A stretch of DNA of 64,000 nt from Comamonadaceae bacterium (GTDB lineage Bacteria > Pseudomonadota > Gammaproteobacteria > Burkholderiales > Burkholderiaceae_C). The notes under the pieces were generated by a model. It searched no databases and had not been told where the DNA came from. It saw only the letters and a program-made list of their open reading frames with translations. The position numbers were made by a program, and so were the translations under genes. This document shows positions 63,035 to 64,000 of the stretch, in pieces (the first letter of the stretch is position 1; every line of letters starts with the position of its first letter). The stretch lies in NCBI GenBank assembly GCA_027486255.1, contig JAIXPL010000049.1:1-64000 (forward strand). Reading direction: 5' to 3'.

Positions 63035-64000
63035 GCCAGTAACTCCACCCGTCGCCCAACACAATCCAAATGTAGGCGTTCTGCCGTAGACCATCGCCGA
63101 TAGAGCACCTCACCGGCCCCAATTACGGCAGGTAAGCCCAGCTCCCCAGCACGGATTGCCATGTGCGAATTGGCGCCACCCCAAGCAGTGATAAGGCCGG
63201 CAATCGGGTAGGCAAACAGCCAATCAAATCCGGGGTCAGCATTTGGAATACAAACAATCGCGCCTGCCAATAATTCGCGCGCATCACACCCCACCACCGG
63301 CGCCGTCACATGCTTCTGCGTAATGAAATTAGGTGCAGTCTCCGGCCATTCAAAAGCCCAGACATCCTCGGGTTTGGCGATCAGCGGCGGCAGTGAAATC
63401 TTCAAAGTTTCGGCATAGCGTGCTTTACCTTGTTCAATAGAGCGCAAGAGCACATCTTTCGGATCAGTCGCCGCGACGTGCAGTTCCTTAAACGCCGCAA
63501 TATCGCAATAAGCAAGATCCTCGCGGCTGAACCCGTATTGGCCGCCGACTTCGGCGATCAGTGCTAGCGCGTCCGATAGATTGCGTGTGAAATGGAACTT
63601 CGCTAGTTCACGCAGTTCGATGCCCGCCTGCATGAAGTCGAACAGCCCCACCGGATCGGGTTGTAGGCCATGAGCCTCTAGCAGCTTCACAATTTCACGC
63701 ATCTGCGGAAGGGTTAGCGCGAACGGTTTGACGGGCTCAGGAACCGGTGGCCGCCGGTTCCAGTCGAAATAAAGCTCAGGTGCTTCATCGTAGCGAGGAG
63801 AGAGAATGTCGTAGGTGCCAGGGCGCAGGTGGCCGTAACGCGCAAAGAAAGTCGCCTTATCCAGCGTAGCGCGATCTCGCGCCAGTTGGCCGCTTACGGT
63901 CGAAACACCACCCATGAAAGCGTCGTAATCAGCCTGCGAGAAAACACCCACGGCCACCAGAGATTTGAGCATCTGCACGGCCACAAATCCGGCCCGAGCC
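63031..64000 (-). CDS. PEP-synthase-like kinase, Cj1418-like (L-glutamine kinase candidate), partial
   Basis: About 323 codons are visible, and the frame stays open through base 64000, so the N-terminal ATP-grasp part is outside. The C-terminus carries the swivelling phospho-His domain: AWGGANSHMAIRAGELGLPA with the His, as in PEP synthase but without the pyruvate-binding TIM barrel. ARYGHLRPGTYDILSPRYDE precedes it. C. jejuni Cj1418 has this layout and phosphorylates the amide nitrogen of L-glutamine. Followed by Cj1417- and Cj1416-like genes. Confidence 0.75.
   Translation of the reverse strand, partial: ARAGFVAVQMLKSLVAVGVFSQADYDAFMGGVSTVSGQLARDRATLDKATFFARYGHLRPGTYDILSPRYDEAPELYFDWNRRPPVPEPVKPFALTLPQMREIVKLLEAHGLQPDPVGLFDFMQAGIELRELAKFHFTRNLSDALALIAEVGGQYGFSREDLAYCDIAAFKELHVAATDPKDVLLRSIEQGKARYAETLKISLPPLIAKPEDVWAFEWPETAPNFITQKHVTAPVVGCDARELLAGAIVCIPNADPGFDWLFAYPIAGLITAWGGANSHMAIRAGELGLPAVIGAGEVLYRRWSTAERLHLDCVGRRVELLA

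Overview
The window looks like a chromosomal segment of a Burkholderiales bacterium, most probably Comamonadaceae. This is inferred from the GC-rich DNA and from characteristic gene sets: pst-pho with ppx/sixA/ppk, phaC-phaA-phaB, rpsF-priB-rpsR-rplI-dnaB, ppsA/ppsR and fliEFGHIJ. No rRNA, tRNA, CRISPR array or intact insertion sequence was recognised.

Region by region. (1) 1-12.5 kb is a phosphate regulon: phoR (cut by the window edge), phoB, phoU, pstBACS, ppx, sixA, ppk and an olsB-like ornithine-lipid acyltransferase. A textbook Pho box and -10 precede ppk, a weaker one with the same geometry precedes pstS, and an 11-bp-period array lies between olsB and a decayed transporter. (2) 12.5-29.6 kb is mostly housekeeping and storage: dusA, the PHA genes phaCAB, pgeF, a maleylacetoacetate isomerase-like GST, dnaB with the small ribosomal cluster, a sodium:solute symporter, ppsA divergent from its regulator ppsR, and bacterioferritin. 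(3) 29.6-40 kb holds tonB-exbB-exbD behind a Fur-like site, a GlcG/HbpS protein, a BI-1 family protein, an MFS/Bug/CMD-like operon, rlmD, a DEDDy exonuclease and a membrane-anchored alpha-carbonic anhydrase. (4) 40-49.7 kb is flagellar: fliJ, fliI, fliH, fliG, fliF, fliE, a sigma54 activator, a small Cys protein, flagellin and a TPR-like gene behind a sigma54-type promoter.

(5) 49.9-60 kb is the first unusual system. Pseudaminic acid genes (pseG, pseI, a pseH-like GNAT) are interleaved with a fatty-acid-like cassette: two acyl carrier proteins, two KAS III enzymes, three SDRs, an AMP-forming ligase and a Rieske oxygenase. Beside the flagellin gene, this reads as a pathway that builds a custom acyl group on a carrier protein and places it on a nonulosonic acid used to glycosylate flagellin. 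A decayed pseB-SDR junction at 60.1-60.7 kb marks an earlier deletion.

(6) 60.9-64 kb is the second unusual system. Four tightly overlapping genes encode a PEP-synthase-like kinase (running off the window), a class I amidotransferase, a CysQ-like phosphatase and a nucleotidyltransferase. Three of them match the Campylobacter jejuni Cj1418-Cj1417-Cj1416 set that makes cytidine diphosphoramidate for the O-methyl phosphoramidate capsule modification. The DNA here is visibly less GC-rich than the rest. A phosphoramidate decoration of a surface glycan, beside a flagellin glycosylation island, is the most interesting hypothesis in the window.
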